Below are positions 52,448 to 61,855 of a stretch of DNA of 64,000 nt, piece after piece. The notes under the pieces were generated by a model that was not told the origin of the DNA, did no database searches, and worked only from the letters and a program-made list of their open reading frames with translations. A program made the position numbers and the translations under genes. Location of the stretch: contig NZ_CP096147.1 in NCBI RefSeq assembly GCF_026016445.1, positions 463,501 through 527,500 of the forward strand, in the 5' to 3' direction. Source of the stretch: Cognatishimia activa (GTDB taxonomy: Bacteria > Pseudomonadota > Alphaproteobacteria > Rhodobacterales > Rhodobacteraceae). Every line of letters starts with the position of its first letter. Within the stretch, counting starts at the first letter, position 1.

Positions 52448-53458
52448 ATGACTGCCGCATTTGCCACGCTTAACGAATTCAAAGAGCTGCTTTTGGCCGC
52501 GCCGGATGCAGATGCAAAAGCACTGGGGGAAGCGGAAGAACGCAATGGTCAGCTTACAAAACCTCCGGGTGCGCTTGGGCGTCTTGAAGATCTGGCTATT
52601 TGGTATGCGAGCTGGCGTGGTAACCCTCGTCCTGAAATTGCCAATCCGCAGGTGATTGTCTTTGCCGGGAACCACGGGGTGACAGCGCAGGGCGTGTCTG
52701 CCTTCCCGGCTGAAGTGACAGAACAGATGGTTCTGAACTTCCAGCACGGCGGGGCTGCGATCAACCAACTCTCGCGTGCGGCTGGCGCAAAACTCTCTGT
52801 GCATGCGATTGATCTTGATAAGCCAACCGCAGATTTCACCAAAGGCCCCGCGATGAGCGAAGAGGACATGGTGATGGCCTTGTTGACGGGTTGGCATGCG
52901 GTAGATGACAACACGGACCTTCTGGTGGTCGGAGAAATGGGGATCGGCAACACCACATCTGGCGCAGCTATCCTGGCCGCGATCTACGGCGGTGAGGCCT
53001 CCGAGTGGGTGGGGCGTGGAACCGGGGTTGATGACGCTGGCCTTGCTAATAAAGCACGTGTGGTTACCGAAGGGTTGGCTGCTAATCCCGATCGATCAGG
53101 TCTAGAAATCCTTCGGTGTTTGGGAGGCCGGGAACTGGCGGCCATGGCGGGTGCTATTGCACGTGCGCGTGTGGATCGAATTCCAGTAATTCTCGATGGC
53201 TTCATCTGTACATCAGCCGCCGCTGCATTGGGGCAGGTATTTGAGAGCGCGCTAGATCACTGCGTGGCGGGGCACGTGTCTGCTGAAGCTGCGCATTTCA
53301 ACGTGTTGAAAAACCTTGGCAAAGAACCACTGTTGGCCATGAACATGCGTCTCGGAGAAGCTTCCGGTGGTGCTTTGGCGATCAATATCCTGAAGTCGGC
53401 GGTGGCGTGCCATTCCGGTATGGCGACATTTGCCGAGGCCGGTGTCTCAGACGGCTAA
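52448..53458 (+). CDS. cobT: Nicotinate-nucleotide--dimethylbenzimidazole phosphoribosyltransferase
   Basis: 336 residues. [60 protein letters not shown] and the C-terminal catalytic Glu region [13 protein letters not shown]. Activates dimethylbenzimidazole for the lower loop of B12. I see no cobalamin riboswitch in the 102-bp gap to cobS. Confidence 0.96.
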   Translation: MTAAFATLNEFKELLLAAPDADAKALGEAEERNGQLTKPPGALGRLEDLAIWYASWRGNPRPEIANPQVIVFAGNHGVTAQGVSAFPAEVTEQMVLNFQHGGAAINQLSRAAGAKLSVHAIDLDKPTADFTKGPAMSEEDMVMALLTGWHAVDDNTDLLVVGEMGIGNTTSGAAILAAIYGGEASEWVGRGTGVDDAGLANKARVVTEGLAANPDRSGLEILRCLGGRELAAMAGAIARARVDRIPVILDGFICTSAAAALGQVFESALDHCVAGHVSAEAAHFNVLKNLGKEPLLAMNMRLGEASGGALAINILKSAVACHSGMATFAEAGVSDG

Positions 53459-53492
53459 TCCTTCAGCTTATGCAAAAACGCTCTGGAATTGC

Positions 53493-53514
53493 GGAGGAAG
53501 GTGTTCCTTCCTCC
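53493..53514. terminator. Bidirectional hairpin between cobT and kef gene
   Basis: Perfect 9-bp stem GGAGGAAGG / CCTTCCTCC with loop TGTT between convergent genes; no long T-run. Confidence 0.55.
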
Positions 53515-53530
53515 CAAGGGGCAAAGCCGT

Positions 53531-55408
53531 TTATTCAGCAGCCGCTGGTTTTTCGAGCTGCGCTGTCAGAAGTGTCTGCAAATCTTCTTCCAGTTCCTTA
53601 GCCCGCGCGACGTATTCGGCATTCTGTGCTGCTGGACGTTCAGGATCCCAGAGCAGCGCAAGTTCGCGCACGGCGTTTCTGTCATGATGATAGAAGGTCT
53701 GCTCTGCCTGGCTGGCTTCGTATTCTGTCAGTCCGACGTTTTCCAAAACATAGCGGCCAGCACGAAGGCTGCTGTCAAACATCTCACGCACAATGTCGTT
53801 GGCACCTGCCTGATAAAGGCGGAAAACTTGAACGCGATCACGAGCGCGCGCCACAATGTGCAGATCAGGGCGCTCTCTTCGAGCATGTTTGACTAATTTG
53901 ACCGTGGCGTCAGGATCATCGAGCGCCACGACGAGCACTCTTGCTTCTTCCAGTCCCGCGGCGTGCAGCAGTTCTGGCCGTGTTGGGTCTCCGAGGAAAC
54001 CTTTAACGCCAAAGCGCCGCATGGCCTGAATGGCTTCCATATTGTGATCCAATACCACAGTATCAAAACCAGAGGCGCGCACGAGACGGTTCACGATCTG
54101 ACCAAATCGGCCAATACCCGCAATGATCACTTGCCCGGTTTCATCAATTTCATCTGCGGCGGATTCGTGGTGGTCATCCTGCATGCGGTGGGAAACAACA
54201 TCATAAAGGATAAACAACAGCGGTGTGATCAGCATCGACAGCGCGACGACCAGAAGCAAAGTCTCGCTGAGCGCTGCAGTCAAAACATTCTGTTGCACCG
54301 CAAAGGATAGCAACACAAATCCGAACTCACCGGCCTGCGCCAACCCCAATGCAAAGAGCCAGCGATTACGACTCTTAAGTTTAAACATCAGACCAAGGCC
54401 ATAAAGGATCAGCATTTTCAATGCGATCACCGAGAGTGTTAATCCCAGAATATTGACTGGATCAGCGATCAACTTTCCAAAGTCGATCTGGGCACCCACA
54501 GTAATGAAAAAGAGACCAAGCAAGAGTCCTTTGAAGGGTTCGATGTCGGCCTCAAGTTCGTGTCGGAACTCCGAGTTCGCCAAGACTACACCCGCCAAGA
54601 ATGTACCCAGCGCAGGGGAGAGACCAACCAATGTCATCAATACGGCAATGCCAATGACGATCAGGAGAGCCGTGGCTGTGTAAATCTCGCGAAGATGGGC
54701 AGCGGCGATAAACTTGAAAAGTGGGCGGATCAGGTAGATGCCTGCCAAGATCACGGCGACAATCGCGCCCAAGGTCACCAATGTGACGCCCCAGGCGGGC
54801 AACCCCTCGACCAGAGAGAGCGAATGGTGCGCCTCATGCGCAGCATCTGAGGCGCGAGAAATCGAGCCATCGGGGGCAATGGTCATGGTTGCAGGCAAAG
54901 CCAGCAGCGGGAGAAACGCCAGCATGGGGATTACCGCAATATCCTGCGTGAGAAGCACTGAGAATGTGGCACGCCCACCTGAGGTTTGCATGAGCCCCTT
55001 TTCCGCAAGTGTCTGCAGAACAATCGCAGTTGAGGACAGGGCAAAGATCAAGCCAACTGCGAGCGAGACACTCCACTGATACCCAAGCCACATCATGCCA
55101 CCAGCAATGGCCAATGTGGTCAATGTGATCTGTAGCCCACCGAGGCCGATCAACTTATGCCGCATATCCCAAAGGGCGCGTGGTTCAAGTTCAAGACCGA
55201 TCAGGAAAAGCATCATCACCACGCCGAACTCGGCAAAGTGCTGAAGGTCCGTCGTCTCACTTCCGCTGATAAAGCCAAAGATTGGGCCAATAACGATGCC
55301 TGCAATCAGATAGCCAAGGACCGATCCCATGCCAAAACGTACCGCAATCGGTACGGCCAGCACGGCGGCCAGCAAAAACATGGTGGCTTGCAGAAGAAAA
55401 CTTTCCAT
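53531..55408 (-). CDS. CPA2-family K+/H+ antiporter (KefB/KefC-like)
   Basis: 625 residues. N-terminal CPA2 membrane domain about 1-390 (FLIGLELEPRALWDMRHKLI, FALSSTAIVLQTLAEKG), then a TrkA-N/RCK nucleotide-binding domain about 415-530 (GQVIIAGIGRFGQIVNRLVR) and acidic tail. Couples K+ efflux to H+ entry, in Kef proteins gated by glutathione adducts; no KefF/KefG partner is adjacent. Confidence 0.92.
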   Translation of the reverse strand: MESFLLQATMFLLAAVLAVPIAVRFGMGSVLGYLIAGIVIGPIFGFISGSETTDLQHFAEFGVVMMLFLIGLELEPRALWDMRHKLIGLGGLQITLTTLAIAGGMMWLGYQWSVSLAVGLIFALSSTAIVLQTLAEKGLMQTSGGRATFSVLLTQDIAVIPMLAFLPLLALPATMTIAPDGSISRASDAAHEAHHSLSLVEGLPAWGVTLVTLGAIVAVILAGIYLIRPLFKFIAAAHLREIYTATALLIVIGIAVLMTLVGLSPALGTFLAGVVLANSEFRHELEADIEPFKGLLLGLFFITVGAQIDFGKLIADPVNILGLTLSVIALKMLILYGLGLMFKLKSRNRWLFALGLAQAGEFGFVLLSFAVQQNVLTAALSETLLLVVALSMLITPLLFILYDVVSHRMQDDHHESAADEIDETGQVIIAGIGRFGQIVNRLVRASGFDTVVLDHNMEAIQAMRRFGVKGFLGDPTRPELLHAAGLEEARVLVVALDDPDATVKLVKHARRERPDLHIVARARDRVQVFRLYQAGANDIVREMFDSSLRAGRYVLENVGLTEYEASQAEQTFYHHDRNAVRELALLWDPERPAAQNAEYVARAKELEEDLQTLLTAQLEKPAAAE

Positions 55409-55429
55409 TTTGTCTCCAGGGTCGTCGGA

Positions 55430-55885
55430 TCAGGTGGGTAGAGGAGCGTCGTGTTTGAATTGGTCCATCACGATCTGACTCTGTACGCGGCTAACTGCAG
55501 GATGCGGCAAAAGGATTTCATGTATCAAGGTATTTAGTGCCTGTAGGTCTGCGCAATAAACGCGCAGCATGTAATCTGCGTCCCCCGTGAGCGTCCAAGC
55601 GCTGATCACCTCAGGACGATTTCCAATCAAGCGAGCCACGCTCATGGAATTGTCAGGGGCATGAGTGCCCAATTGTATTTGCACGAAAGCCTGAACGTTC
55701 AAGCCAAGTCGCTGTGGGTCCAACTTAGCCGCGTAATTCTTGATGTAGCCTTCGGCCTCCAGCCTTTGGCGACGGCGCCCCGCTTGGCTTGGGGAGAGGT
55801 GCAATAGATCTCCCAATTGATTGGCCGTCAGATGCGCATCCTTCTGTAAGGCAGAGAGCAGTCTTTTGTCTGTTTCATCAAGCAT
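55430..55885 (-). CDS. Lrp/AsnC-family regulator
   Basis: 151 residues from ATG 55885 (MLDETDKRLLSALQKDAHLT). HTH LTANQLGDLLHLSPSQAGRR and RAM domain with VISAWTLTGDADYMLRVYC. Divergent from hppD with an inverted repeat between, so probably a regulator of tyrosine/phenylalanine catabolism. Longer upstream frame is rejected. Confidence 0.92.
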   Translation of the reverse strand: MLDETDKRLLSALQKDAHLTANQLGDLLHLSPSQAGRRRQRLEAEGYIKNYAAKLDPQRLGLNVQAFVQIQLGTHAPDNSMSVARLIGNRPEVISAWTLTGDADYMLRVYCADLQALNTLIHEILLPHPAVSRVQSQIVMDQFKHDAPLPT

Positions 55886-55930
55886 CGTGCGTTTTACTCG
55901 CGCGTTTTGGGCGTTTCTTGTAAATACTAC

Positions 55931-55950
55931 GCAATTATTATGCATATTGC
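55931..55950. promoter_or_regulatory. Lrp-type operator between lrp and hppD
   Basis: GCAAT-n10-ATTGC inverted repeat with an AT-rich centre containing ATGCAT, 46 bp upstream of lrp and 82 bp upstream of hppD. Fits an Lrp-family binding site by geometry. Confidence 0.55.
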
Positions 55951-56031
55951 ACGCACCTTCGCGGACTTTCCGCTTTCGGATATATCTAAGATGTATTCAG
56001 CGAACATGATTACCCAAAATAGGAGCATCTG

Positions 56032-57129
56032 ATGGGCCCGTTTCCACATGACGCACCCCGCGCTGAAATTTCCGATTTCAATCCAGCTGGCACGGACGGC
56101 TTTGAATTTGTAGAATTCGCGCATCCCGAACCCGATGAGTTGCGCGCTCTCTTCAAGCGCATGGGATACACCCATGTTGCCAACCACAAAAGCAAAGCGA
56201 TTGAGCTTTGGCAGCAGGGCGATATCACTTACATCCTCAACCATGAGCCAGGCAGCTATGGTCTGAAATTTGTCGAAGAACATGGTCCCTGCGCCCCATC
56301 TATGGGCTGGCGGGTGGTTGACGCAGAGAAAGCCTATGACCACGCAATTGCCAGAGGTGCTGAGCCTTATGATACGGATGACAAAACGCTCGATTGGCCT
56401 GCCATCAAGGGGATCGGTGGATCACTGATCTACTTCACTGATCAGTATTACGACACTTCTCCCTTCAATGAAGAGTTCGACTGGATCGCGACCTCAAAGC
56501 CAGAAGGCGACGGGTTTTATTACCTCGATCACCTGACCCACAACGTGTTCAAAGGCAATATGGACAAGTGGTTCAAGTTCTATGGTGATCTGTTCAACTT
56601 CCGCGAAATTCGCTTTTTTGACATTGAAGGTAAATACACTGGTCTCTTCTCTCGTGCGCTGACCAGCCCCTGTGGCAAGATTCGCATTCCGATCAACGAG
56701 GACCGCGGCGAAACAGGTCAAATCGTCAGCTATCTAAAGAAATACAATGGCGAAGGTATTCAGCACATCGCCGTTGGGACTGAAGATATCTACCAATCAG
56801 TTGGCCAAATCGCAGACAAAGGCGTGAAATTCATGCCTGGTCCACCAGAGGCCTATTACGATCTGTCATATGAGCGCGTGACCGGCCATGATGAACCCAA
56901 AGACAAGATGATGGAACACGGCATTCTGATCGACGGCGAAGGCGTGCTAAATGGCGGGGAAACTAAGATCCTGCTGCAAATCTTCTCAAAAACTGTGATC
57001 GGGCCGATTTTCTTCGAGTTTATTCAGCGAAAAGGCGATGATGGATTTGGGGAAGGTAACTTCAAAGCTTTATTTGAGAGCATTGAACAAGAGCAGATCG
57101 ACAACGGAGAAATCGAAGCAGCGGAATAG
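56032..57129 (+). CDS. hppD: 4-hydroxyphenylpyruvate dioxygenase
   Basis: 365 residues. Two vicinal-oxygen-chelate halves; metal ligands in YYLDHLTHNVFKGNM, GIQHIAVGTEDIY and FFEFIQRKGDDGFGEGNFKA. Converts 4-hydroxyphenylpyruvate to homogentisate. The usual next enzymes (HmgA, MaiA) are not adjacent. Divergent Lrp gene likely controls it. Confidence 0.96.
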   Translation: MGPFPHDAPRAEISDFNPAGTDGFEFVEFAHPEPDELRALFKRMGYTHVANHKSKAIELWQQGDITYILNHEPGSYGLKFVEEHGPCAPSMGWRVVDAEKAYDHAIARGAEPYDTDDKTLDWPAIKGIGGSLIYFTDQYYDTSPFNEEFDWIATSKPEGDGFYYLDHLTHNVFKGNMDKWFKFYGDLFNFREIRFFDIEGKYTGLFSRALTSPCGKIRIPINEDRGETGQIVSYLKKYNGEGIQHIAVGTEDIYQSVGQIADKGVKFMPGPPEAYYDLSYERVTGHDEPKDKMMEHGILIDGEGVLNGGETKILLQIFSKTVIGPIFFEFIQRKGDDGFGEGNFKALFESIEQEQIDNGEIEAAE

Positions 57130-57154
57130 GCCTGCTAATCCTTGCACAAATTAG

Positions 57155-57186
57155 GGCGGCGGTGAATTCACCGCCGCCTTTTGTTT
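57155..57186. terminator. Strong terminator after hppD
   Basis: Perfect 10-bp stem GGCGGCGGTG / CACCGCCGCC, loop AATT, then TTTTGTTT. Shared by the convergent uspA-type gene whose stop lies in the T-run. Confidence 0.92.
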
Positions 57187-57592
57187 ATCGCAGGACGACG
57201 ACGCAGCATTTCGCGTGACGTACAACGCGTGCGGCTGTGGAGCCAATCAGATAGTCACTGAACTCAGGCTTGTGAGATGTGATAATGATGCAGTCCACAT
57301 TCGCTTCATTGGCGTAGTCCAATATCGTCCGATAGCTGTGGCCAGATACCACCACGGGTTCAACATCTGTGACGCCACCAAGGTCAGATTTCAAAGATGC
57401 TTCGGCTTCAGCTACCCGGTTTGTATAGATTTCATGTGGCACTTGAGCCTGTACAAAATCTGGGATCGCTTCGAGCACAGTTAGCGCTGTAATCTTGCCT
57501 TTTGGGTCAACAAGTTGCCGCGCCACGTTCATGGCTTGGTTGTAAGATGTCGCGTGGTCTGGTGCCACTGGGATGAGAATATTCTGATACAT
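57185..57592 (-). CDS. Universal stress protein (UspA family)
   Basis: 135 residues. MYQNILIPVAPDHATSYNQA start, IIITSHKPEFSDYLIGSTAARVVRHAKCCVVVL (in parts: SHKPEFSDYLIGSTA and VRHAKCCVVVL). The ATP-binding G-x2-G-x9-G-S motif is degenerate (SHKPEF..GST), so nucleotide binding is uncertain. Confidence 0.92.
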   Translation of the reverse strand: MYQNILIPVAPDHATSYNQAMNVARQLVDPKGKITALTVLEAIPDFVQAQVPHEIYTNRVAEAEASLKSDLGGVTDVEPVVVSGHSYRTILDYANEANVDCIIITSHKPEFSDYLIGSTAARVVRHAKCCVVVLR

Positions 57593-57723
57593 TGTGGCCT
57601 CCTTTCGCGATCAGTTTAGGGGAGCCTTCAGGGATCGGCTTTGATGCAGATCATGCTCATTTTCGGGCCGCTTATCGGGCGCATTTCAAGAAAATTTTAA
57701 CCAAATTCATTGAGGCATGACCT

Positions 57724-58818
57724 ATGGATGAGCGGTCAAAACACATGTTGAGATTGGATGTTCTTCGGTTTCTCGCTGCTTGTCTGGTTTGCCTCAACCA
57801 CTTTGCAACCTATTCAATTAAGGAAATTGGGGTTTCATACGAAACCTCGGAACGTGCCTTTCCTGTTTTGTCGATATTTGAAGATGCCGGGGCTGTCGGG
57901 GTACAGGTGTTCTTCGTGATTTCTGGGTTTGTGATTGCTTTCAGCGCTTCGCGGCGAATGGGAAAACATGGCGCTGTCGCTTTTGTTTGGGCGCGTGTCT
58001 GGCGGATTGCTCCCGCCCTTTGGATATCGTCTTTGATCGGGGCTTTGGCGCTTTGGTGGGGAGGTGACAACTCTGCGAACCTGATGTTGAAACTCGTTAA
58101 GTCCGTCCTTTTGATCCCGCAGGCGCCGCATATCGACGGGGTCATATGGACGCTCATGGTAGAGGCTGTGTTCTACGCGGTGATTGCCGTGTCGATTTGG
58201 ATATTCGAACAGATACCACTCAGACGGATCGCCATATGTCTTGGATTTCTAAGCTCGCTTTATTTGGCTTTGCTCTTTTTCGCTGATCATTGGGAGTGGC
58301 AGTTTCTTAGCACTCAACTCAATCAGTTTTCATACTCGTTGCTCTTGCTGCGCCACGGCGTGTTTTTTGCACTTGGCATTATGCTTTGGGTAGGTGGAAA
58401 GACACGTCGAATGCGCCATGTCCAGTGGCTCATCCTCTTCTCAGTCTTTGGGGCGGTTGAAATCTGGCTCGCAATGGATCAGAGACTTGGGACGTTCATA
58501 TTCGCAATACTGATCTGCACGCTATTCGCTTGGTTTGCCTTTGCAGCGTTTCAGCTGCAGAGTTTGCGTGTCGGGGGCAGGGGGCTGAGGTTTTTAGGCC
58601 GGCTGAGCTACCCCTTATATCTCAATCACTACACATTCGGAATGTGTAGTACTTTTTGGTTTGCTTCCGTCAGGCCAAGCGAAACAGCACTTCTGGTGAC
58701 GTGCCTGGTGGCAGTCTCGGGGGTGAGCTTTGTTGTATTGTCTTTAGAAACCGCAGTGCAAAGGCTGATTCAGCCCCGCGGCATTTTCAGAACGATTGTG
58801 CGACCGCCTTTGACGTAG
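57724..58818 (+). CDS. Acyltransferase family 3 membrane protein
   Basis: 364 residues, about ten membrane helices. LRLDVLRFLAACLVCLNHFA carries the catalytic-type His of the family, VQVFFVISGFVIAFSASRRM and WTLMVEAVFYAVIAV follow. O-acyltransferases of this kind acetylate surface polysaccharides. Its C-terminus overlaps the convergent gene by 49 bp. Confidence 0.88.
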   Translation: MDERSKHMLRLDVLRFLAACLVCLNHFATYSIKEIGVSYETSERAFPVLSIFEDAGAVGVQVFFVISGFVIAFSASRRMGKHGAVAFVWARVWRIAPALWISSLIGALALWWGGDNSANLMLKLVKSVLLIPQAPHIDGVIWTLMVEAVFYAVIAVSIWIFEQIPLRRIAICLGFLSSLYLALLFFADHWEWQFLSTQLNQFSYSLLLLRHGVFFALGIMLWVGGKTRRMRHVQWLILFSVFGAVEIWLAMDQRLGTFIFAILICTLFAWFAFAAFQLQSLRVGGRGLRFLGRLSYPLYLNHYTFGMCSTFWFASVRPSETALLVTCLVAVSGVSFVVLSLETAVQRLIQPRGIFRTIVRPPLT

Positions 58819-60947
58819 TGCAGCTCGCTTGTGTTAATTGCGGCGACACGTCCGCCGTCTATCCGGTCACCGATCTGCACTTTCTTATAGCGACCGCTTG
58901 AAAGGCGAACGAGGGCGCGGCGATCATTGGATGCGCCGTAGACGCCGATCAGGTTCACTTTACGCAGATTGATTGCATTCTTCTGTGTGGCGTTACGCGC
59001 CACTGAGGCGGTCGTCGGAATGGATGGCGCGACCGTCTCTGCCGGAGGAACGGCAACCGCAGCTAGGCGCTCTTGCTGTTTTTCGACTGTGGATGAGAAG
59101 TTGCTTGGGCGGCTTTTAGGGCGGATGCTGGCGAGAACCGCCTGATCTGTCGCTTCTTGGATGGCGCTTGGGTCGATTGACACAAGCTCGACAACCGCAC
59201 GTTCTGGGCGCAGTTTTGGCCGGATGCTGGCGATTTCAGAAAGGGTGCTGCCACCTAGATTGGCGCGCTCATTCTGTTCGCTCAGATCTGTCGGGCGAAC
59301 TTTCGGGCGAAAAGAGGCCAACCGCAAAAGCTCTTCATTGGCTTCTTCAACGACGGCCTCCTGTACCGCTGCTCTATCTGGGAAAGTCGGTGGCAAAGAT
59401 GCCGGCTTTCCAAGATAGACCATGATCCCCTCAGGAGAAATCGCACCATCTGCTGTCGCAATCACAAGGCCGCGTTCATCAAGGTCGATCTTTATGCCAG
59501 CTGCGACCGGGTTGTTTTGCGGCGCAACTTGCGGATCAACGCCGAAACTATCAACGGTTGGCAGAGCAATGGCGTCATGAGTTTGCTGCATCGGTTCAAA
59601 GGAGGCGATGTAGATGGCTTCAACTGTGTCGCTGCCTGGTGTGTCTGGTTGGATCGGAGCGCGATCCCAAATGCCCGTTGCCGCGTAGAGTGCATCTCCG
59701 GTCGGGGCCGGGAGCGCAGCTTCCATCACCGGATCCAGAAGAATGCCTTCCTGATCATCCAATGCTTCGATTTCTGCGGAGTCTGTGATGGTCTCATTAG
59801 AGACAGGGGGCAGGGCGGTGGTCTCTAGCGTGTCTGCCGTGCTGGGCTCCAGCGGGATGGTTTCAATGCCATCGGTGGGTGAGAATAGACCCGCAACGCC
59901 ATCATCAGTGAAGAGTGAGGCCCAGAGTGCGACGCCTGCCAAGAAAGCCAAAAGCAAAAGGATCAGGATCAAGCCTAGGAACTTCGGCTTACCCCCGACT
60001 TTCGGTTCTGTCTGAACGCTTTTGATGCCGTCTGAAAGCTCAGACTTTGCGGAAGCTTTGGCTGGCGGTACCGCATCAATTACAACCGCGTCTTCTATGA
60101 CAGGGGCAACAGACGTACGTGCAGCACCTCGTGGGCGTGTTTCTCCAGATGGCTCAGGTCGTTGCTTGAGACCGGCTATCAAGGTAGCCGGATCAAAACG
60201 AGGCTCTTGGGCGGAAACGGCGCTTTCGCTTTCGTCCTGTTTCAGTTCACCATTCGCAAGGCTGTCATCGTTCGCTTCTGATTTGTCCGCTTTCAACCCA
60301 CGGGTTGCACCGCCAAGCGCTTTGGCCGCGCCATTGCCCTCAGGTGTTGCGGTCAGGCGACGAGATGCAAAGGCAGGTGCTGGCTCGGTTTCTTCGGTCG
60401 GAAGAGGGCCTGAGGAAACATTTAGAACCGGAGCGTCATCCGGTTGCAGGCCGCTTGCGTCGTCAACTAGATCACCTGCACCCGGCGTAGCTCCAAAAAA
60501 CGGTTCAGCATCAAAATCGTCCGGATCGGGTACGGCCACAAAGCTGACCGGATCAAATCCATGTTCAACGGCGAAACTAAGCGCTTCCTCAAGCGTGTCC
60601 TTGGCGACCGCCGCAACTTGCACTCTGTCGACCAGTTCAACAAAGTCGTAAGCAAGCTCTGAAACCTGATAGGGCGTCTCGGATTCCAATGATTCAGTAA
60701 CAGCGGCTTCAACATCGCCGTCCTGACTTGGCAGCTTGATGTACTTGATTTGGTCATTGGGCAGGATGATCTTACAGAGCGCTTTCCCGCCTGCATGATC
60801 CTCACCTTTCTTGCGCAGTTTCTCTAATGCGCCGCCAAGGTCAGCATGTTCTAAAGGGACTTGCCCCAACAGGTGCCAACCCTCTTTGACACGGCACATG
60901 AACTTGATGCCGTCAAGCGAGAGGGATAGGGCATAATCTGGTTTCAT
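58770..60947 (-). CDS. Mosaic bitopic protein with PilM-like and GspC/PilP-like ends
   Basis: 725 residues. N-terminal about 1-140 resembles a PilM/GspL-type ATPase-fold fragment (IILPNDQIKYIKLPSQDGDV, SLESETPYQVSELAYDFVEL). A long acidic linker follows, then one membrane helix near 325-348 (LGLILILLLLAFLAGVALWA), an exported Pro-rich part with three repeats (ASFRPKVRP, ASIRPKLRP, ASIRPKSRP), and a C-terminal GspC/PilP-like domain (NLIGVYGASNDRRALVRLSS, GDRIDGGRVAAI). Not a standard domain combination. Function unknown; a scaffold linking cytoplasm and periplasm in an envelope machine is inference. Confidence 0.75.
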   Translation of the reverse strand: MKPDYALSLSLDGIKFMCRVKEGWHLLGQVPLEHADLGGALEKLRKKGEDHAGGKALCKIILPNDQIKYIKLPSQDGDVEAAVTESLESETPYQVSELAYDFVELVDRVQVAAVAKDTLEEALSFAVEHGFDPVSFVAVPDPDDFDAEPFFGATPGAGDLVDDASGLQPDDAPVLNVSSGPLPTEETEPAPAFASRRLTATPEGNGAAKALGGATRGLKADKSEANDDSLANGELKQDESESAVSAQEPRFDPATLIAGLKQRPEPSGETRPRGAARTSVAPVIEDAVVIDAVPPAKASAKSELSDGIKSVQTEPKVGGKPKFLGLILILLLLAFLAGVALWASLFTDDGVAGLFSPTDGIETIPLEPSTADTLETTALPPVSNETITDSAEIEALDDQEGILLDPVMEAALPAPTGDALYAATGIWDRAPIQPDTPGSDTVEAIYIASFEPMQQTHDAIALPTVDSFGVDPQVAPQNNPVAAGIKIDLDERGLVIATADGAISPEGIMVYLGKPASLPPTFPDRAAVQEAVVEEANEELLRLASFRPKVRPTDLSEQNERANLGGSTLSEIASIRPKLRPERAVVELVSIDPSAIQEATDQAVLASIRPKSRPSNFSSTVEKQQERLAAVAVPPAETVAPSIPTTASVARNATQKNAINLRKVNLIGVYGASNDRRALVRLSSGRYKKVQIGDRIDGGRVAAINTSELHYVKGGRTIVLKMPRG

Positions 60948-61112
60948 AGTGTGGCTCTAACACTCGATCTTAAAGGGCAAAAGATTTTGCCCGCTGTGCG
61001 CTGGATTTATAGCAGGAATTCGCCGAAGGGGAAGAAAAAGCCCTTTATCCCCAAGCATTTTAGCGGTGAAACGCCTAGCTTTGCCATAAAGTCATTCCGG
61101 AAGGAGCCTATT

Positions 61113-61802
61113 ATGCAGATGCTTAGAAACTTACTTATCGTTGCAGCCCTGTCTGCCCCCGTTTTTGCCCATGCTGGCGAGATCGCTGTGCAAGGTCGTG
61201 GGGTTATCGAAAAGGCGCCTGATATGGCGGTGCTATCTTTGGGTGCACGGTTTCAAGCTTTCACCGCACAGGAAGCCATGAGCGAAGTCAATCGGCGGAC
61301 GCAGGCAGCTATTCGGATCATGGAGAAGTTGGGCATTGAGCCACGCGATATGCAAACCGGCAATCTTTACCTCAATCCTGTTTGGGAGCGGGGGGACAAT
61401 CGCATCGATGTCGCGCGGATCAAAGGGTATGAAGCGGGCAATCAGCTGACTGTCAGGGTGCGTGACCTTACGATATTAGGCGACGCGCTCGACGAGATGG
61501 TGCGCGACGGTGTGAACGCATTCAACGGCTTGCGCTTTGCGTTGCAAGACCCATCAGAGGCGATGAACGAAGCCCGCCGCAAGGCGGTTCAGGATGCGGT
61601 TGCAAAAGCGCAGCTTTATGCCGAAGCAGCAGGGGTGGAGCTGGGCGCGATCAAATCTTTCCATGAAGGCGGGGGAGGCGTGCCTCAACCAAGGTTCATG
61701 GCGCGGGCTGAGATGGCGATGGACACAGGTGTGCCTATCGCAGCTGGAGAATTGTCGACGCAGGCTACAGTTTCCATTGTCTTTGAAATCGCAGAAGACT
61801 GA
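61113..61802 (+). CDS. Secreted SIMPL (DUF541) domain protein
   Basis: 229 residues from ATG 61113 with AAGGAG upstream. Signal peptide MQMLRNLLIVAALSAPVFAH to AHA-GE. SIMPL domain: IAVQGRGVIEKAPDMAVLSL, LYLNPVWERGDNRIDVARIK, GYEAGNQLTVRVRDL. Periplasmic oligomeric proteins of unclear role. Divergent from the mosaic gene. Confidence 0.88.
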   Translation: MQMLRNLLIVAALSAPVFAHAGEIAVQGRGVIEKAPDMAVLSLGARFQAFTAQEAMSEVNRRTQAAIRIMEKLGIEPRDMQTGNLYLNPVWERGDNRIDVARIKGYEAGNQLTVRVRDLTILGDALDEMVRDGVNAFNGLRFALQDPSEAMNEARRKAVQDAVAKAQLYAEAAGVELGAIKSFHEGGGGVPQPRFMARAEMAMDTGVPIAAGELSTQATVSIVFEIAED

Positions 61803-61811
61803 AAAACAAAA

Positions 61812-61839
61812 GGGCCGCGAAATGCGGCCCTAATTCTTT
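61812..61839. terminator. Bidirectional terminator between SIMPL gene and metY
   Basis: Perfect 7-bp stem GGGCCGC / GCGGCCC, loop GAAAT, flanked by AAAA on one side and ATTCTTTT on the other. Confidence 0.8.
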
Positions 61840-61855
61840 TGCGATGTTGATTGAA

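Noticed and set aside
60022..60651. 209-codon Ser/Ala-rich plus-strand frame
   Set aside because: Antisense to the acidic linker of the mosaic protein; composition is what such a shadow gives.
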